DNA of 64,000 nt from Sinomonas cyclohexanicum (GCF_020886775.1 NZ_AP024525.1:496001-560000); one strand, 5' to 3'; counted from the stretch's first letter, positions 17,720 through 26,618 are shown. Translations and numbers: made by a program. The notes: generated by a model from the letters alone, not told the origin.

Positions 17720-19282
17720 ATGTACAACAACGGTGTCGGCTCGTGGCTCCACCGCCGCCGCCCCAAGTCGGGGCCCAAGGCGGCACTGATCGCGGGGGAC
17801 CGCACGTACAGCTATGACGAGCTCTCCGAGCGCGCCGACCGGCTCGCGAACGCGCTGCGCCGGCGCGGCGTGGCCCGCGGCGACCGCGTCGCGTACCTGG
17901 GCGAGAACGATCCGGCGTTCGTCGAGACGTTCTTCGCCGCGGGGCTCCTCGGGGCGATCTTCATCCCGCTCAACACGCGGTTGGCCCCGCCGGAGCTGCA
18001 GTTCCAGCTCCAGGACGCGGGCGCGCGGCTCCTGATCAACGGCGGCGCCCTCGAGCCGCTCGCAGCGGCCGCAGTCGTCGGGACCGGCGTGCGGCAGCGG
18101 CTCGTCGTGGGCTCTGGTCTGCAGTACGGGGCGCGCGACGGCGCGGTGCCCGCCCAGGCGGGGCCCGTCGTCGAACGCTACGACGATGCCGTGGCGAGCG
18201 CGCCCGCCGACGTGATCGACGAGACCGTGACCCACGACGACGGCGCCATGATCCTCTACACCTCCGGCACCACCGGGCGGCCCAAGGGCGCGCTGCTGAC
18301 CCACGGGAACATCACGTGGAACTGCATCAACGTCATCACGGACATGGACGTGAACCGGCACGACGTCGCGCTCATGATCTCCCCGCTGTTCCACGTCGCC
18401 TCGCTCGACATGGGTCTGCTGCCCATGCTGCTCAAGGGCGCCACCGTGGTGCTCGAGCAGAAATTCGATCCCGGCCAGGTGCTGGCGGCCATCGAGAGGC
18501 ACAGGGTCACCTCCCTCAACGGGGTGCCCACCACGTTCCAGATGCTGTGCGAGCACCCCGCATGGGACTCGACCGACCTCAGCTCCCTGGACAAGCTCAC
18601 GTGCGGCGGCTCCGCCGTGCCCCTGCGCGTCCTCGAGGCGTACGAGGCGCGCGGCCTGGGCTTCTCCAACGGGTACGGGATGACCGAGACCGCACCCGGG
18701 GCGACGACCCTGCCGGTGTGGCGGTCGGTCGAGAAGGCCGGCTCGTCCGGGCTGCCGCAGTTCTTCACCGACATCCGCATCGCGGACCCGATCGGCGAGG
18801 TCCTCGCGCCCGGTGAGGTGGGGGAGATCCAGATCTCCGGGCCCAACGTGATCAAGGAGTACTGGAACCGCTCGGATGCCACGCGGGAGTCGTACGCGGA
18901 CGGGATCTGGTTCAAGTCAGGGGACATGGGCTACCGGGACGAGGAGGGGTTCCTGTTCGTCTCGGACCGGCTCAAGGACATGATCATCTCCGGCGGGGAG
19001 AACATCTACCCCGCCGAGGTCGAGGCGATCATCGTCGAGCTCGAGCCCGTCGCGTCCGTGGCGGTCATCGGGGTCCCCGACGACAAGTGGGGCGAGGTGC
19101 CGCGCGCGATCGTCACGCTGCGCGAGGGGACGACCCTGACCGAGGAGCAGGTCCGGGCACACCTTGACGGGCGGCTGGCGAGGTACAAGATCCCCAAGTC
19201 CGTGGTGTTCGTGACCGAGATGCCCCGCACCGCGAGCGGCAAGATCCGCAAGGCCGAGCTGCGGAAGCAGTACGCGGGGTAG
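17720..19282 (+). CDS. Acyl/aryl-CoA ligase (AMP-forming)
   Basis: This 520-residue ANL-superfamily enzyme activates a carboxylic acid as its CoA thioester with ATP. Motifs are LYTSGTTGRPKGALLTHGN near residue 180, GYGMTETAP near 318, WFKSGDMGYRDEEGF and the A10 lysine segment PRTASGKIRKAELR near the C-terminus. GGGAGG precedes the ATG. It is the last gene of the MarR-controlled operon and should start the pathway. The family assignment is secure. A hydroxycinnamate or phenylpropionate substrate is inferred from the operon, and a medium-chain fatty acid is the alternative. Confidence 0.88.
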   Translation: MYNNGVGSWLHRRRPKSGPKAALIAGDRTYSYDELSERADRLANALRRRGVARGDRVAYLGENDPAFVETFFAAGLLGAIFIPLNTRLAPPELQFQLQDAGARLLINGGALEPLAAAAVVGTGVRQRLVVGSGLQYGARDGAVPAQAGPVVERYDDAVASAPADVIDETVTHDDGAMILYTSGTTGRPKGALLTHGNITWNCINVITDMDVNRHDVALMISPLFHVASLDMGLLPMLLKGATVVLEQKFDPGQVLAAIERHRVTSLNGVPTTFQMLCEHPAWDSTDLSSLDKLTCGGSAVPLRVLEAYEARGLGFSNGYGMTETAPGATTLPVWRSVEKAGSSGLPQFFTDIRIADPIGEVLAPGEVGEIQISGPNVIKEYWNRSDATRESYADGIWFKSGDMGYRDEEGFLFVSDRLKDMIISGGENIYPAEVEAIIVELEPVASVAVIGVPDDKWGEVPRAIVTLREGTTLTEEQVRAHLDGRLARYKIPKSVVFVTEMPRTASGKIRKAELRKQYAG

Positions 19283-19314
19283 GCGTGCCCGGCCGCCCCG
19301 TGCGTTTCAGGTAC

Positions 19315-19364
19315 GCACGACGCCGGGTGCCCGGCCCGCGCGGGTCTGGCACCCGACGTCGTGC
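19315..19364. terminator. Hairpin between convergent genes
   Basis: GCACGACGCCGGGTGCC (19315-19331) pairs with GGCACCCGACGTCGTGC (19348-19364), 17 bases with one mismatch and a 16-base loop. There is no T-run. It lies between the CoA ligase and the DUF1206 gene, so it can serve both directions. Confidence 0.7.
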
Positions 19365-19397
19365 GCGCCACAACGCGCGGATCCGAGACGCTTGGGG

Positions 19398-20261
19398 TCA
19401 GAACCGGCCGTAGCGGGCCCGAGCCGCGTTGTAGACGCCGTAGCACGCGAGGCCGAGGGCCACGATGGCCAGGATCCATGTGCCGAACGGCTGGCCGGCC
19501 AGGCTCTTGAGAGCGCCGTCGAGCCCGGACTGCTGGCTGGGATCATGGCGCACTGCCGCGACCAGCACGAGGACCCCCACCACGGCCACGGCGATGCCCT
19601 TGGCTGTGTAGCCCACGCTCCCCACGACCTTCACCCAGCCCGGAGCCGACTCGTTCGGCTGCGCGTCCTTGCCCAGGAATCCCCGCGTCACGCCGCGGAA
19701 GCCGAAGTAGACGCCCACGCCGAGGACCACGAGTCCCGCGACGAAGACGAGGACCGGCCCGCCCGGTGCCGAGAGCAGGTTCGCGGTGGTCTGCTGGGAC
19801 TGCTGGCCCGAGTTCTTCTGGTTGCCCAGGGCGAAGCTGATGAACAGCCACGTCATGGCGAAGTACGCTAGAGCCGTGCCGCCGGGGCCGAGCGCCTTGG
19901 TTGCCTTTCCGGCGCGCCGCCACGCCGCCACGGCCGTCATGACCATCCAGACCGCCAGCGCTGCGCAGCAGACGGCTCCTGCCCACAGGAGCACCGGCCC
20001 GCCCGGTGCCGAGGCGATCTGCTGGACGGCGCCGGACTGGTCGGCCCGGTTGCCGGAGCCACCTGTCGCCACTCGGAGCGCCAGCCACGCGATGAGCACG
20101 TGCAGGAGCCCCACGAAGACGAACCCGGCACGGGCGGCGCCGCGGGCAGCCGGGGTGCGCATGACCCGCTCCGTCTGGTGCGCGGCGTTGTGCGCGGCAG
20201 CCTCGGCTCCGTTCCTCGCCGAGCTGCCGGCACTGCCGTCCCGGCGCGAATGATCGTCCAC
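19398..20261 (-). CDS. DUF1206 family membrane protein
   Basis: This 287-residue protein is predicted to have six membrane segments arranged as three similar two-helix units. The pairs [38 protein letters not shown] and [21 protein letters not shown] each precede a related 'GPVLLW / GPVLVF / GTWILA' segment. That repeat pattern is typical of DUF1206. The start is GTG 20261 with AGGAGG six bases upstream. Function is unknown. It is divergent from purA, with about 170 bases between. Confidence 0.85.
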   Translation of the reverse strand: MDDHSRRDGSAGSSARNGAEAAAHNAAHQTERVMRTPAARGAARAGFVFVGLLHVLIAWLALRVATGGSGNRADQSGAVQQIASAPGGPVLLWAGAVCCAALAVWMVMTAVAAWRRAGKATKALGPGGTALAYFAMTWLFISFALGNQKNSGQQSQQTTANLLSAPGGPVLVFVAGLVVLGVGVYFGFRGVTRGFLGKDAQPNESAPGWVKVVGSVGYTAKGIAVAVVGVLVLVAAVRHDPSQQSGLDGALKSLAGQPFGTWILAIVALGLACYGVYNAARARYGRF

Positions 20262-20320
20262 TGTTGACCTCCTGATACGAGTGCTACCCCTCATCTTCGG
20301 TGCCGCTTGCCCCGCTTCGG

Positions 20321-20326
20321 TAGACT
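20321..20326 (+). promoter_or_regulatory. Candidate -10 element of purA
   Basis: TAGACT fits an actinobacterial -10 hexamer and lies 105 bases before the purA ATG. No good -35 is visible. The leader between holds GC-rich inverted repeats but no riboswitch I recognise. Confidence 0.4.
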
Positions 20327-20430
20327 TGGGTGGCAAGAGCCCCGGAAGTCCAGCCACAACGTGCGCGTCCGGGGTGCTTGCATGTAGGCCGACGGCCAGC
20401 CGGGTCGTGGGCGGTTTCGGGGAGGAATCC

Positions 20431-21717
20431 ATGCCAGCAATCGTGATCGTCGGAGCCCAGTGGGGCGACGAGGGCAAAGGCAAGGCGACGGATCTGCTGG
20501 GCGGCCGGGTGGACTACGTGGTCAAGCCGAACGGCGGCAACAACGCCGGGCACACCGTGGTGGTGGGCGGCCAGAAGTACGAGCTCAAGCTCCTCCCCGC
20601 CGGCATCCTGAGCCCCAACGCGATCCCGATCATCGGCAACGGCTGCGTGGTGAACCTCGAGGCCCTCTTCGACGAGATCGACGGCCTCGAGTCCCGCGGC
20701 GGCGATGCTTCCCGTCTTCGCGTGTCCGCCAACGCCCACCTCGTGGCGCCCTACCACCAGACCCTCGACAAGGTCACCGAGCGGTTCCTCGGCAAGCGCG
20801 CCATCGGCACCACCGGGCGCGGCATCGGCCCCGCCTACATGGACAAGGTCGCCCGCCTCGGCATCCGCGTGCAGGACGTCTTCGACGAGTCGATCCTCCG
20901 CCAGAAGGTCGAGGGCTCGCTCCGGCAGAAGAACGAGCTGCTCGTCAAGGTGTACAACCGCCGCGCGGTGAGCGTGGACGAGACCGTCGACTACTTCCTG
21001 GGCTTCGCCGAGCGGCTGCGCCCCCTCGTGGTCGATTCCACCTACGAGCTCAACAAGGCGCTCGACGACGGCAAGGTGGTCCTGATGGAGGGCGGCCAGG
21101 CCACGTTCCTCGACGTGGACCATGGCACGTACCCGTTCGTGACGTCCTCGAACCCCACCGCGGGCGGCGCGTCCGTGGGCTCGGGGATCGGCCCCACGCG
21201 CATCTCCCGCGCGATCGGCATCATCAAGGCCTACACCACCCGCGTGGGCGCGGGCCCGTTCCCCACGGAGCTGTTCGACGAGATGGGGGAGTACCTCCAG
21301 AAGACCGGCGGCGAGTTCGGCGTCAACACTGGCCGCCCCCGCCGCTGCGGCTGGTACGACTCGGTCCTGGCCCGCCACGCCTCCCGCGTCAATGGCTTCA
21401 CCGACTACTTCCTGACGAAGCTCGACGTGCTCACCGGCATCGAGAAGATCCCGGTATGCGTCGCGTATGACGTGGACGGCGTGCGGCACGACGAGATGCC
21501 CATGACCCAGACCGAGTTCCACCACGCCACTCCGATCTTCGAGTACTTCGACGGCTGGACCGAGGACATCACCGGCGCGACGACTCTCGACGAGCTTCCC
21601 GCGAACGCCCGCGACTACGTCCTCGCGCTCGAGAAGCTCTCCGGCACGCGGTTCTCCGCCATCGGCGTGGGCCCCGATCGGGACCAGACCATCGTGGTCC
21701 GGGACCTCATCGACTGA
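20431..21717 (+). CDS. purA: Adenylosuccinate synthetase
   Basis: This 428-residue enzyme joins IMP and aspartate with GTP in the first step from IMP to AMP. The GTP loop [14 protein letters not shown] is at the N-terminus, with the catalytic Asp and [10 protein letters not shown] following. [33 protein letters not shown] and the end VGPDRDQTI are all typical. The start at MPAIVIVG has GGGGAGGAATCC upstream, and the length matches the family exactly. It is monocistronic, bounded by two strong hairpins downstream. The purSQL genes lie 30 kb away on the other strand. Confidence 0.98.
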   Translation: MPAIVIVGAQWGDEGKGKATDLLGGRVDYVVKPNGGNNAGHTVVVGGQKYELKLLPAGILSPNAIPIIGNGCVVNLEALFDEIDGLESRGGDASRLRVSANAHLVAPYHQTLDKVTERFLGKRAIGTTGRGIGPAYMDKVARLGIRVQDVFDESILRQKVEGSLRQKNELLVKVYNRRAVSVDETVDYFLGFAERLRPLVVDSTYELNKALDDGKVVLMEGGQATFLDVDHGTYPFVTSSNPTAGGASVGSGIGPTRISRAIGIIKAYTTRVGAGPFPTELFDEMGEYLQKTGGEFGVNTGRPRRCGWYDSVLARHASRVNGFTDYFLTKLDVLTGIEKIPVCVAYDVDGVRHDEMPMTQTEFHHATPIFEYFDGWTEDITGATTLDELPANARDYVLALEKLSGTRFSAIGVGPDRDQTIVVRDLID

Positions 21718-21732
21718 CCAGAAAAGAAGTTC

Positions 21733-21760
21733 GGGGTCCGCGTAACCTTTCGCGGACCCC
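21733..21760 (+). terminator. purA terminator 1
   Basis: GGGGTCCGCG and CGCGGACCCC form a perfect 10-bp stem with an eight-base loop 16 bases after the purA stop. There is no T-run. Confidence 0.75.
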
Positions 21761-21780
21761 CGGCGATTACCAGTGTGTAA

Positions 21781-21826
21781 GCCGGGCTGGAATCTGTCCC
21801 CCATCATGTTCCAGCCCGGCTTCTTC
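21781..21826 (+). terminator. purA terminator 2
   Basis: GCCGGGCTGGAA pairs with TTCCAGCCCGGC (21781-21820) and is followed by TTCTTCT, a good intrinsic terminator that isolates the downstream sigma gene. Confidence 0.85.
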
Positions 21827-21876
21827 TCTGTCCGGCGGTCACGCCCGGCGAGCCGTCAGCGCAGCTGGCCGACGGC

Positions 21877-21882
21877 TAGACT
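21877..21882 (+). promoter_or_regulatory. Candidate -10 of the sigma/anti-sigma operon
   Basis: TAGACT lies 36 bases before the sigma GTG. No clear -35 is visible upstream. Confidence 0.4.
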
Positions 21883-21917
21883 GGGCGGACTCCGACCGCA
21901 CCACCCAGGGGAACCCT

Positions 21918-22469
21918 GTGCCCGAACAGATCACCGACGCCGACCTTGAGCCGGGCGCCCGCACGGAGCACGAGCTGTTCACGCTCGTGTACCGATCACT
22001 GGCGCCCGCCGTGGTGGGCTACGCGGCGGCGCGGGGCGTCGAGGACCCTGAGGCCCTCGCGCAGGACGTCTTCGTGGGTGTCCTGCCGCGGCTCGCTGGA
22101 ATCGACGGCGGGCTGCGCGGCCTGAAGACGTTCGTCTTCTCGGTGGCCCACGCACGGGTCGTGGACTACTACAGGCGCCACGAGCGGCGCCCGGTGGTGA
22201 TCGACTACGACCCCCTGCTGGATACCCGGCAGGCGAGTTCCGCCGAGCACGAGGCCCTCGAGACGACGGGGCAGACCGACGCCGAGCTGCTGATCGGCAA
22301 GCTCCAGGGGGACCAGAAAGAGGTACTCACGCTCCGCATCGTCGCGGAGCTGAGCATCGAGGAAGTCGCCTCCGCCCTCGGCAAGACGCCGGGGGCGGTC
22401 AAACAGCTCCAGCGCAGGGCCCTCCTGGCCCTGCGGGAGCACGTGTCCGAGGAAGAGTGGGTCCGATGA
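21918..22469 (+). CDS. ECF-type RNA polymerase sigma factor
   Basis: This 183-residue protein has sigma-70 region 2 (residues about 22-85, with ALAQDVFVGVLPRL and KTFVFSVAHARVVDYYRR) and region 4 (about 125-175, LTLRIVAELSIEEVASALGKTPGAVKQLQRRAL). There are no regions 1 or 3, as in extracytoplasmic-function sigmas. The start is GTG 21918 after AGGGGAACCCT. Its TGA overlaps the ATG of the next gene, a membrane protein with the features of an anti-sigma factor, so the two are likely made in a fixed ratio. The stimulus and target promoters are unknown. Confidence 0.92.
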   Translation: MPEQITDADLEPGARTEHELFTLVYRSLAPAVVGYAAARGVEDPEALAQDVFVGVLPRLAGIDGGLRGLKTFVFSVAHARVVDYYRRHERRPVVIDYDPLLDTRQASSAEHEALETTGQTDAELLIGKLQGDQKEVLTLRIVAELSIEEVASALGKTPGAVKQLQRRALLALREHVSEEEWVR

Positions 22470-23233
22470 GCGTGAACAGGACGCAAGTGCAGGCGGTGCT
22501 CGCCGAAGAGGGCCTCGAGCACGACGCCGCACTCCTCCATACGCTCGAGCCGCTCCTCGCGCTGCGCCCGGCGGAGGCGCCGCCGCTGGCCCCTGCGCTC
22601 GCGCGCATCTTCGCCGCCGCTGAGGGGGCGCCGGCCGGCGCCGCGGCGAGTGACGTCGCGACCGCGCCGCTCGCCGTCGTGCGCGGGGTGCCGCGCAGGG
22701 AACTGCAGACCGCGCCCCTCGAGGTGGCCGCAGTTGTCCCGCTGACTCGCGTTGCGGCGCTCAAGGCGGAGGCCGCGGCACGCCCGCGGCTCGTCAAGCG
22801 GCATCGGGGTGCTGTGATCAGCGCGGTCGTGGCGGTCGGCCTGGGCCTCGGAGGAGCAAGCGTGGCCGCCGCGGTCGGCGTGCAGGGCTGGGACTGGGGA
22901 GCCGCGGGCCGTGCGGCGGTGAGCCCCGTGCAGAACCAGCCCGGACAGGCCACGGCGCCAGGGGAGTCACCCTCAGGCGCGGATCCCGCCGAAGTTCCCG
23001 CCGCCCCGGAACAGGGCCAGAACGGGAACGCCCAGGGGGCGGACACGCAGAACGGCGAGGGCCGCGCCACGGGAGACAGGACCCAGCAGGGGCAGAACCC
23101 GGGGCAGAACGCGCAGGGACAGAATCCGGGTCACGCAGACTCCGCACGATCGCGTCAGGGATCCAGCGGTCAGCGGAGCGGCGGCCAGGGCGGCAACAGC
23201 CAGGGCGAAAACGGCCAGGGCGCCAACCGGTAG
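22466..23233 (+). CDS. Putative membrane anti-sigma factor with Gln/Asn/Gly-rich tail
   Basis: This 255-residue protein starts at the ATGA overlap with the sigma gene. Residues 1-110 are a cytoplasmic Ala/Leu-rich part. One membrane helix, AVISAVVAVGLGLGGASVAAAV, lies near residues 116-140. The remaining 110 residues are extracellular and low in complexity, rich in Gln, Asn and Gly (repeats such as QGQNPGQNAQGQNPG). No zinc-binding HxxxCxxC motif is present, so it is not a classical ZAS anti-sigma factor. The role is inferred from coupling to the sigma gene and from topology. The disordered tail could sit in the cell wall as a sensor. Confidence 0.65.
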   Translation: MSVNRTQVQAVLAEEGLEHDAALLHTLEPLLALRPAEAPPLAPALARIFAAAEGAPAGAAASDVATAPLAVVRGVPRRELQTAPLEVAAVVPLTRVAALKAEAAARPRLVKRHRGAVISAVVAVGLGLGGASVAAAVGVQGWDWGAAGRAAVSPVQNQPGQATAPGESPSGADPAEVPAAPEQGQNGNAQGADTQNGEGRATGDRTQQGQNPGQNAQGQNPGHADSARSRQGSSGQRSGGQGGNSQGENGQGANR

Positions 23234-23265
23234 CGGCTCAGCGGTTACGCAGGGAGGGGGATAGC

Positions 23266-23709
23266 ATGGGCCCCATGCGGCATGTGAACGATCCCGCTGT
23301 CATCGACCGACTCATGGAGACCCCCGGCACGTGGGCGATCGTGGGCCTCACGCGAAACGAGTGGAGGGCCGCGTACTCCGTGGCGCTGACTGTCCGCGAC
23401 GCGATGGGCAACCGCATCATCCCCGTGAACCTCCGCGCCGAGAGCGTGCACGGTGAGACCGGCTACGCGCGGCTTGCCGATATCCCGGCCGAGCTGGGGC
23501 CGATCGACGTCGTGGACTGCTTCGTCAACTCCCAGCGGGTGGGGGACATCGTAGACCAGGCGATTGCGGTTGGCGCGAAGGCCGTGTGGCTGCAGCTCGG
23601 CGTGATCGACGAGGCGGCCGCGGAGCGCGCGCTGGCCGCCGGGCTCGACGTCGTGATGGACCGGTGCCCCGAGCGGGAGCTGTGGCGGCAGAAGCGGAAG
23701 CTCGCCTGA
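23266..23709 (+). CDS. CoA-binding domain protein (YccU-like), copy 1
   Basis: This 147-residue protein has a Rossmann-like CoA-binding fold: WAIVGLTRNEWRAAY, NRIIPVNLRAESVHGETGY, VDVVDCFVNSQRV and the family end motif AVWLQLGVIDEAAAERALAAGLDVVMDRCP. The ATG at 23266 has GGGAGGGGG close upstream; ATG 23275 is an alternative. The function of the family is not established. A second member lies at 26702-27208 beside metY and shares the WLQLG and VMDRC motifs. The gene ends in a short tandem repeat that carries copies of its own stop. Confidence 0.8.
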   Translation: MGPMRHVNDPAVIDRLMETPGTWAIVGLTRNEWRAAYSVALTVRDAMGNRIIPVNLRAESVHGETGYARLADIPAELGPIDVVDCFVNSQRVGDIVDQAIAVGAKAVWLQLGVIDEAAAERALAAGLDVVMDRCPERELWRQKRKLA

Positions 23710-23755
23710 TGGGCGGCCGCCTGATGGGCGGCCGCCTGATGGGCGCTGCCTGATG
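23703..23755 (+). repeat. 15-bp tandem repeat of a stop-start junction
   Basis: The unit GCCTGATGGGCGGCC occurs about 2.7 times, then a 14-bp variant. TGA appears at 23707, 23722, 23737 and 23751, each overlapping an ATG. Only the last ATG (23753) opens the next gene; the earlier three run into the fourth TGA. Confidence 0.85.
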
Positions 23756-24148
23756 GACGGGGCGGCATTGCGCGAGCTCTGCCTCGGATTCCCCGGAGCG
23801 TACGAGGACTTCCCCTTCGGGCCCGAAGCCTCCGTGTTCAAGGTGCGAGCTCCGTCCGGTGGCGAGGAGCGGACGGGGAAGATGTTCGCGTTGTCCAGCC
23901 TCGACGCCGATCCGCTGCAGGTCGCGCTCAAGTGCGACCCGGCGCTTGCCGTGCAGCTGCGAGCTGCGCACCCCGAGATCTCCGGGGCATGGCACATGAA
24001 CAAGAAGCACTGGAGCGACGTCCGCCTCGACGGGGCGCTCACGGACGGCGATGTGCGGGACCTCGTGGAGGACTCGTACGATCTGGTCGTGGCCGGCCTG
24101 CCGCGGGTGCAGCGCGAGGCGCTGGGCTGGAGCCGGCTCGCCCGCTGA
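23753..24148 (+). CDS. MmcQ/YjbR family protein
   Basis: This 131-residue protein belongs to the YjbR-like group with a double-wing fold. Recognisable parts are LCLGFPGAYEDFPFGPEASVFKV, KMFALSSL, VALKCDPALAVQLR, the loop HMNKKHWSDVRLDG and the terminal DLVEDSYDLVVAGLP. Family members are often called DNA-binding, but their role is unclear. The start is the last ATG of the tandem repeat; ribosome supply is probably by coupling to the preceding stop, since no Shine-Dalgarno is seen. Confidence 0.82.
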   Translation: MDGAALRELCLGFPGAYEDFPFGPEASVFKVRAPSGGEERTGKMFALSSLDADPLQVALKCDPALAVQLRAAHPEISGAWHMNKKHWSDVRLDGALTDGDVRDLVEDSYDLVVAGLPRVQREALGWSRLAR

Positions 24149-24167
24149 GGCGGGTTAGGGTGGGAGG

Positions 24168-24809
24168 GTGCTGGATCAGACCACGCTCGACACGCTCTGG
24201 GACTTCTCGGACCCTGCCGCCTCGGAGCAGCGCTTCCGCGCCGCGCTCCAGGACGGCACGTTCGAGGCGCGCACCTTCGACGAGGCCGAGCGCCGCGAGC
24301 TGGCCACCCAGCTGGGGCGAGCCATCGGGCTGCAGGGCCGGTTCGAGGAGGCCGACGCGCTGCTCGACGGCATCGACTCGGAACTCGACCCCACCATCGC
24401 CGTGCGCGTGCTCCTCGAGCGCGGGCGCGTGCTCAACTCCTCGGGCCACGCCGCGATGGCGGTGCCGCTGTTCGAGCAGGCCGCCGAGCTCGGCGAGCAC
24501 CTCGGCGAGGAGTTCCTCACCGCGGACGCCTTCCACATGCTGGCCATCGCGGATGCCGGCCACGCCGTGTCCTGGGCGCGCGCGGGCATCGAGTACGCCC
24601 GGGACGCCCACAGCGCCCGCGCCCAGCGATGGTGCATCTCGCTGCACGGCAACCTCGGGTGGCTGTTCCTCGACGCCGGCGAGCCGGCCCAGGCCCTCGT
24701 CGAGTTCCAGCTCGCGGAGCAGTGGGCCTCCCGTGTGGGCACGCCCGCCCAGGCCGAGTGGGCCCTCGAGGGCATCGAGGCCTGCCGCGCCGCCGAGAAT
24801 GGTGGTTGA
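24168..24809 (+). CDS. TPR-like hypothetical protein
   Basis: This 213-residue, mostly helical protein has repeated 30-40-residue Ala/Leu/Glu helix pairs such as ATQLGRAIGLQGRFEEADALLD, VLLERGRVLNSSGHAAMAVPLFEQAAELG and SLHGNLGWLFLDAGEPAQALVEFQLAEQW. These fit tetratricopeptide repeats. There is no signal or membrane segment. The GTG start has TAGGGT exactly six bases upstream, so the message is probably leaderless. A scaffold or protein-binding role is all that can be suggested. Confidence 0.75.
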   Translation: MLDQTTLDTLWDFSDPAASEQRFRAALQDGTFEARTFDEAERRELATQLGRAIGLQGRFEEADALLDGIDSELDPTIAVRVLLERGRVLNSSGHAAMAVPLFEQAAELGEHLGEEFLTADAFHMLAIADAGHAVSWARAGIEYARDAHSARAQRWCISLHGNLGWLFLDAGEPAQALVEFQLAEQWASRVGTPAQAEWALEGIEACRAAENGG

Positions 24810-24868
24810 ACCTCGCGCTTCGGTGGGGAGGCGACCGCCGCCGTCGTCCCAGCGTCCGAGACGAAAGC

Positions 24869-24944
24869 TTCTGGGGGTCACCTCCTGAAGGTCACGTCCT
24901 GCGGGTGGACCGACGGGAGCTGACCCCCAGGAGCTGACCCCTAG
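24869..24944. repeat. GGGGTC iteron array G
   Basis: Two forward units (CTGGGGGTCACCTCC near 24871 and CTGAAGGTCACGTCC near 24884) face two reverse units (GAGCTGACCCCCAG at 24917-24930 and GAGCTGACCCCTAG at 24931-24944). The array fills the gap between the convergent TPR-like gene and the dehydrogenase gene. The rest of this 180-base gap shows nothing else. Confidence 0.65.
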
Positions 24945-24989
24945 ACGGAGGGGGCGGGGGCGGGCGGGGAGGCGACCCGCCCGCCGTCG

Positions 24990-26393
24990 TCAGTCCGCCA
25001 CGAAGTACATCCGCTTGTTGACGAACTCGTCCATGCCGAGCGGGCCGAGCTCGCGGCCGAAGCCCGAGCGCTTGACCCCGCCGAACGGGACCTCGGCGCC
25101 CTCGGCGGCGGGCGTGTTGACGTTGGCCATGCCGACCTCGAGGCGCTGTGCGACCTTCTCGGCGCGCGCGGTGTCGGTCGAGAACACGGCTCCGCCAAGC
25201 CCATACGGGGTGTTGTTGGCGAGTTCGAGGGCCTCCTCGTCGCTGGCCACCTTGTACACCACGGCGACCGGGCCGAACAGCTCCTCCTTGTACGCGCGCA
25301 TCTCCGGGGTGACGCCCGTGAGGACGGCGGGGGAGTAGTACGCGGCGTCGCCTTCGGAGAGGACGCCGCCGGCGTGGAGCGTGGCACCCTTGTCGACGGC
25401 GTCCTGCACCTGCGCGGCGATGCCCTCGGCGGCTGCGCGGGAGGACAGCGGCGCGAACGTGCCCTCCGCGTCCTCAGCCGGGTTGCCGGGCGTGAGGGCC
25501 TGGGCGCGCGCGGTCAACTGGGCCACGAAGTCGTCGAAGACGTCCTCCATGACGATCATGCGCTTGTTCGAGTTGCAGGCCTGGCCCGTGTTCTCCATGC
25601 GCGTGTCCCACGCGGTGTCCGCGAGGGCGCGAGGATCCGCCGCATCGAGGACCACGAAGGGGTCGGAGCCGCCGAGCTCGAGCACGGCCTTCTTGAGGTT
25701 CTTGCCCGCGAGCTCCCCAATGATCGCGCCCGCGCGCTCCGAGCCGGTCAGGGAGACACCCTGGATGCGCGGGTCGGCGATGATGTCCGCGATCTGCGCG
25801 TGGGACGCGAACACGTTGACGTAGGCGCCCTTCGGGACGCCGGCGTCATCCATGATCTGCTGGATCGCGAGCGCCGAGCGCGGGCACGACTCAGCATGCT
25901 TGAGGATGATCGTGTTGCCGAGCATGAGGTTCGGCGCGGCGAAGCGGGCCACCTGGTAGTACGGGTAGTTCCACGGCATGATGCCCAGGAGCGGGCCGAT
26001 CGGCAGCTTCTGGACCACGGCGCGGCCGCCGGAGAACGTCTTGATCTCCTGGTCCGCGGCGAGGACCGGGCCCTCGTCGGCGAAGTACTTGAAGATGTCC
26101 GTGCAGAACTCGGCCTCGCCCTTGGCCTGGGAGAGCGGTTTGCCCATCTCCTCGGTGATGATCGCGGCAAGCTCGTCGGCGCGCTCGGTGAAGAGCTCGG
26201 CAATCCGGGACACGACCTTCGCGCGGTCCTCGATCGGGGTGGCGCGCCACGATTCGAACGCGCTCTGGGCGGCCGCGAGGGCGGCCTCGACCTCGGCGTC
26301 CGTTGCGGTGGGGAACGTCTCGACGACCTCGCCCGTGGCGGGGTTCAGGACCCGGTAGCCGGGCTCGACTGGGGTGCTCGCAGTGCTAGTCAT
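24990..26393 (-). CDS. NAD(P)-dependent succinate-semialdehyde dehydrogenase-type aldehyde dehydrogenase
   Basis: This 467-residue enzyme oxidises an aldehyde to its acid. It has the cofactor loop IMPWNYPYYQVARFAAPNL, GVSLTGSERAG, the general-base segment VLELGGSDPFVVLDAAD and the catalytic cysteine in NTGQACNSNKRMIV, with the family end VNKRMYFV. Sequence style is that of the GabD2-like group common in actinobacteria. The start at MTSTASTPV is chosen because family N-termini begin near VLNPATGEV; the ribosome binding site is weak. It stands alone, so the physiological aldehyde is uncertain. Confidence 0.88.
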   Translation of the reverse strand: MTSTASTPVEPGYRVLNPATGEVVETFPTATDAEVEAALAAAQSAFESWRATPIEDRAKVVSRIAELFTERADELAAIITEEMGKPLSQAKGEAEFCTDIFKYFADEGPVLAADQEIKTFSGGRAVVQKLPIGPLLGIMPWNYPYYQVARFAAPNLMLGNTIILKHAESCPRSALAIQQIMDDAGVPKGAYVNVFASHAQIADIIADPRIQGVSLTGSERAGAIIGELAGKNLKKAVLELGGSDPFVVLDAADPRALADTAWDTRMENTGQACNSNKRMIVMEDVFDDFVAQLTARAQALTPGNPAEDAEGTFAPLSSRAAAEGIAAQVQDAVDKGATLHAGGVLSEGDAAYYSPAVLTGVTPEMRAYKEELFGPVAVVYKVASDEEALELANNTPYGLGGAVFSTDTARAEKVAQRLEVGMANVNTPAAEGAEVPFGGVKRSGFGRELGPLGMDEFVNKRMYFVAD

Positions 26394-26516
26394 AACACCA
26401 TCTTGCCCGTTTCCGTGGCGTGGATCACTGTGCTTAAGCACGACTGCGATCGGCCGCCGCTGGACGAATTATCCCGTGGGACGTCGCGCCGAGCTGTGGG
26501 TGCAGCCTTCCTGTGC

Positions 26517-26618
26517 CGAGGAGCCACGTACGAACGATCGAGGAGCCACATCCGCGCTGCCCCGATTCCTCGACGGTGCGGAGGTGACTCCTCGACTGGG
26601 CGGAAGTGACTCCTCGAC
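26517..26618. repeat. GGGGTC-like iteron array F
   Basis: CGAGGAGCCAC occurs at 26517 and 26539 and, in reverse, GTGACTCCTCGAC at 26584 and 26606. Both pairs are spaced by exactly 22 bases. The array lies between the dehydrogenase promoter and the terminator hairpin of the sulfur operon. Confidence 0.65.

Noticed and set aside
20281-20430. Upstream extension of purA with a possible N-terminal segment
   Set aside because: PurA families start at [12 protein letters not shown], which has an ideal ribosome binding site; the extension contains the likely promoter.
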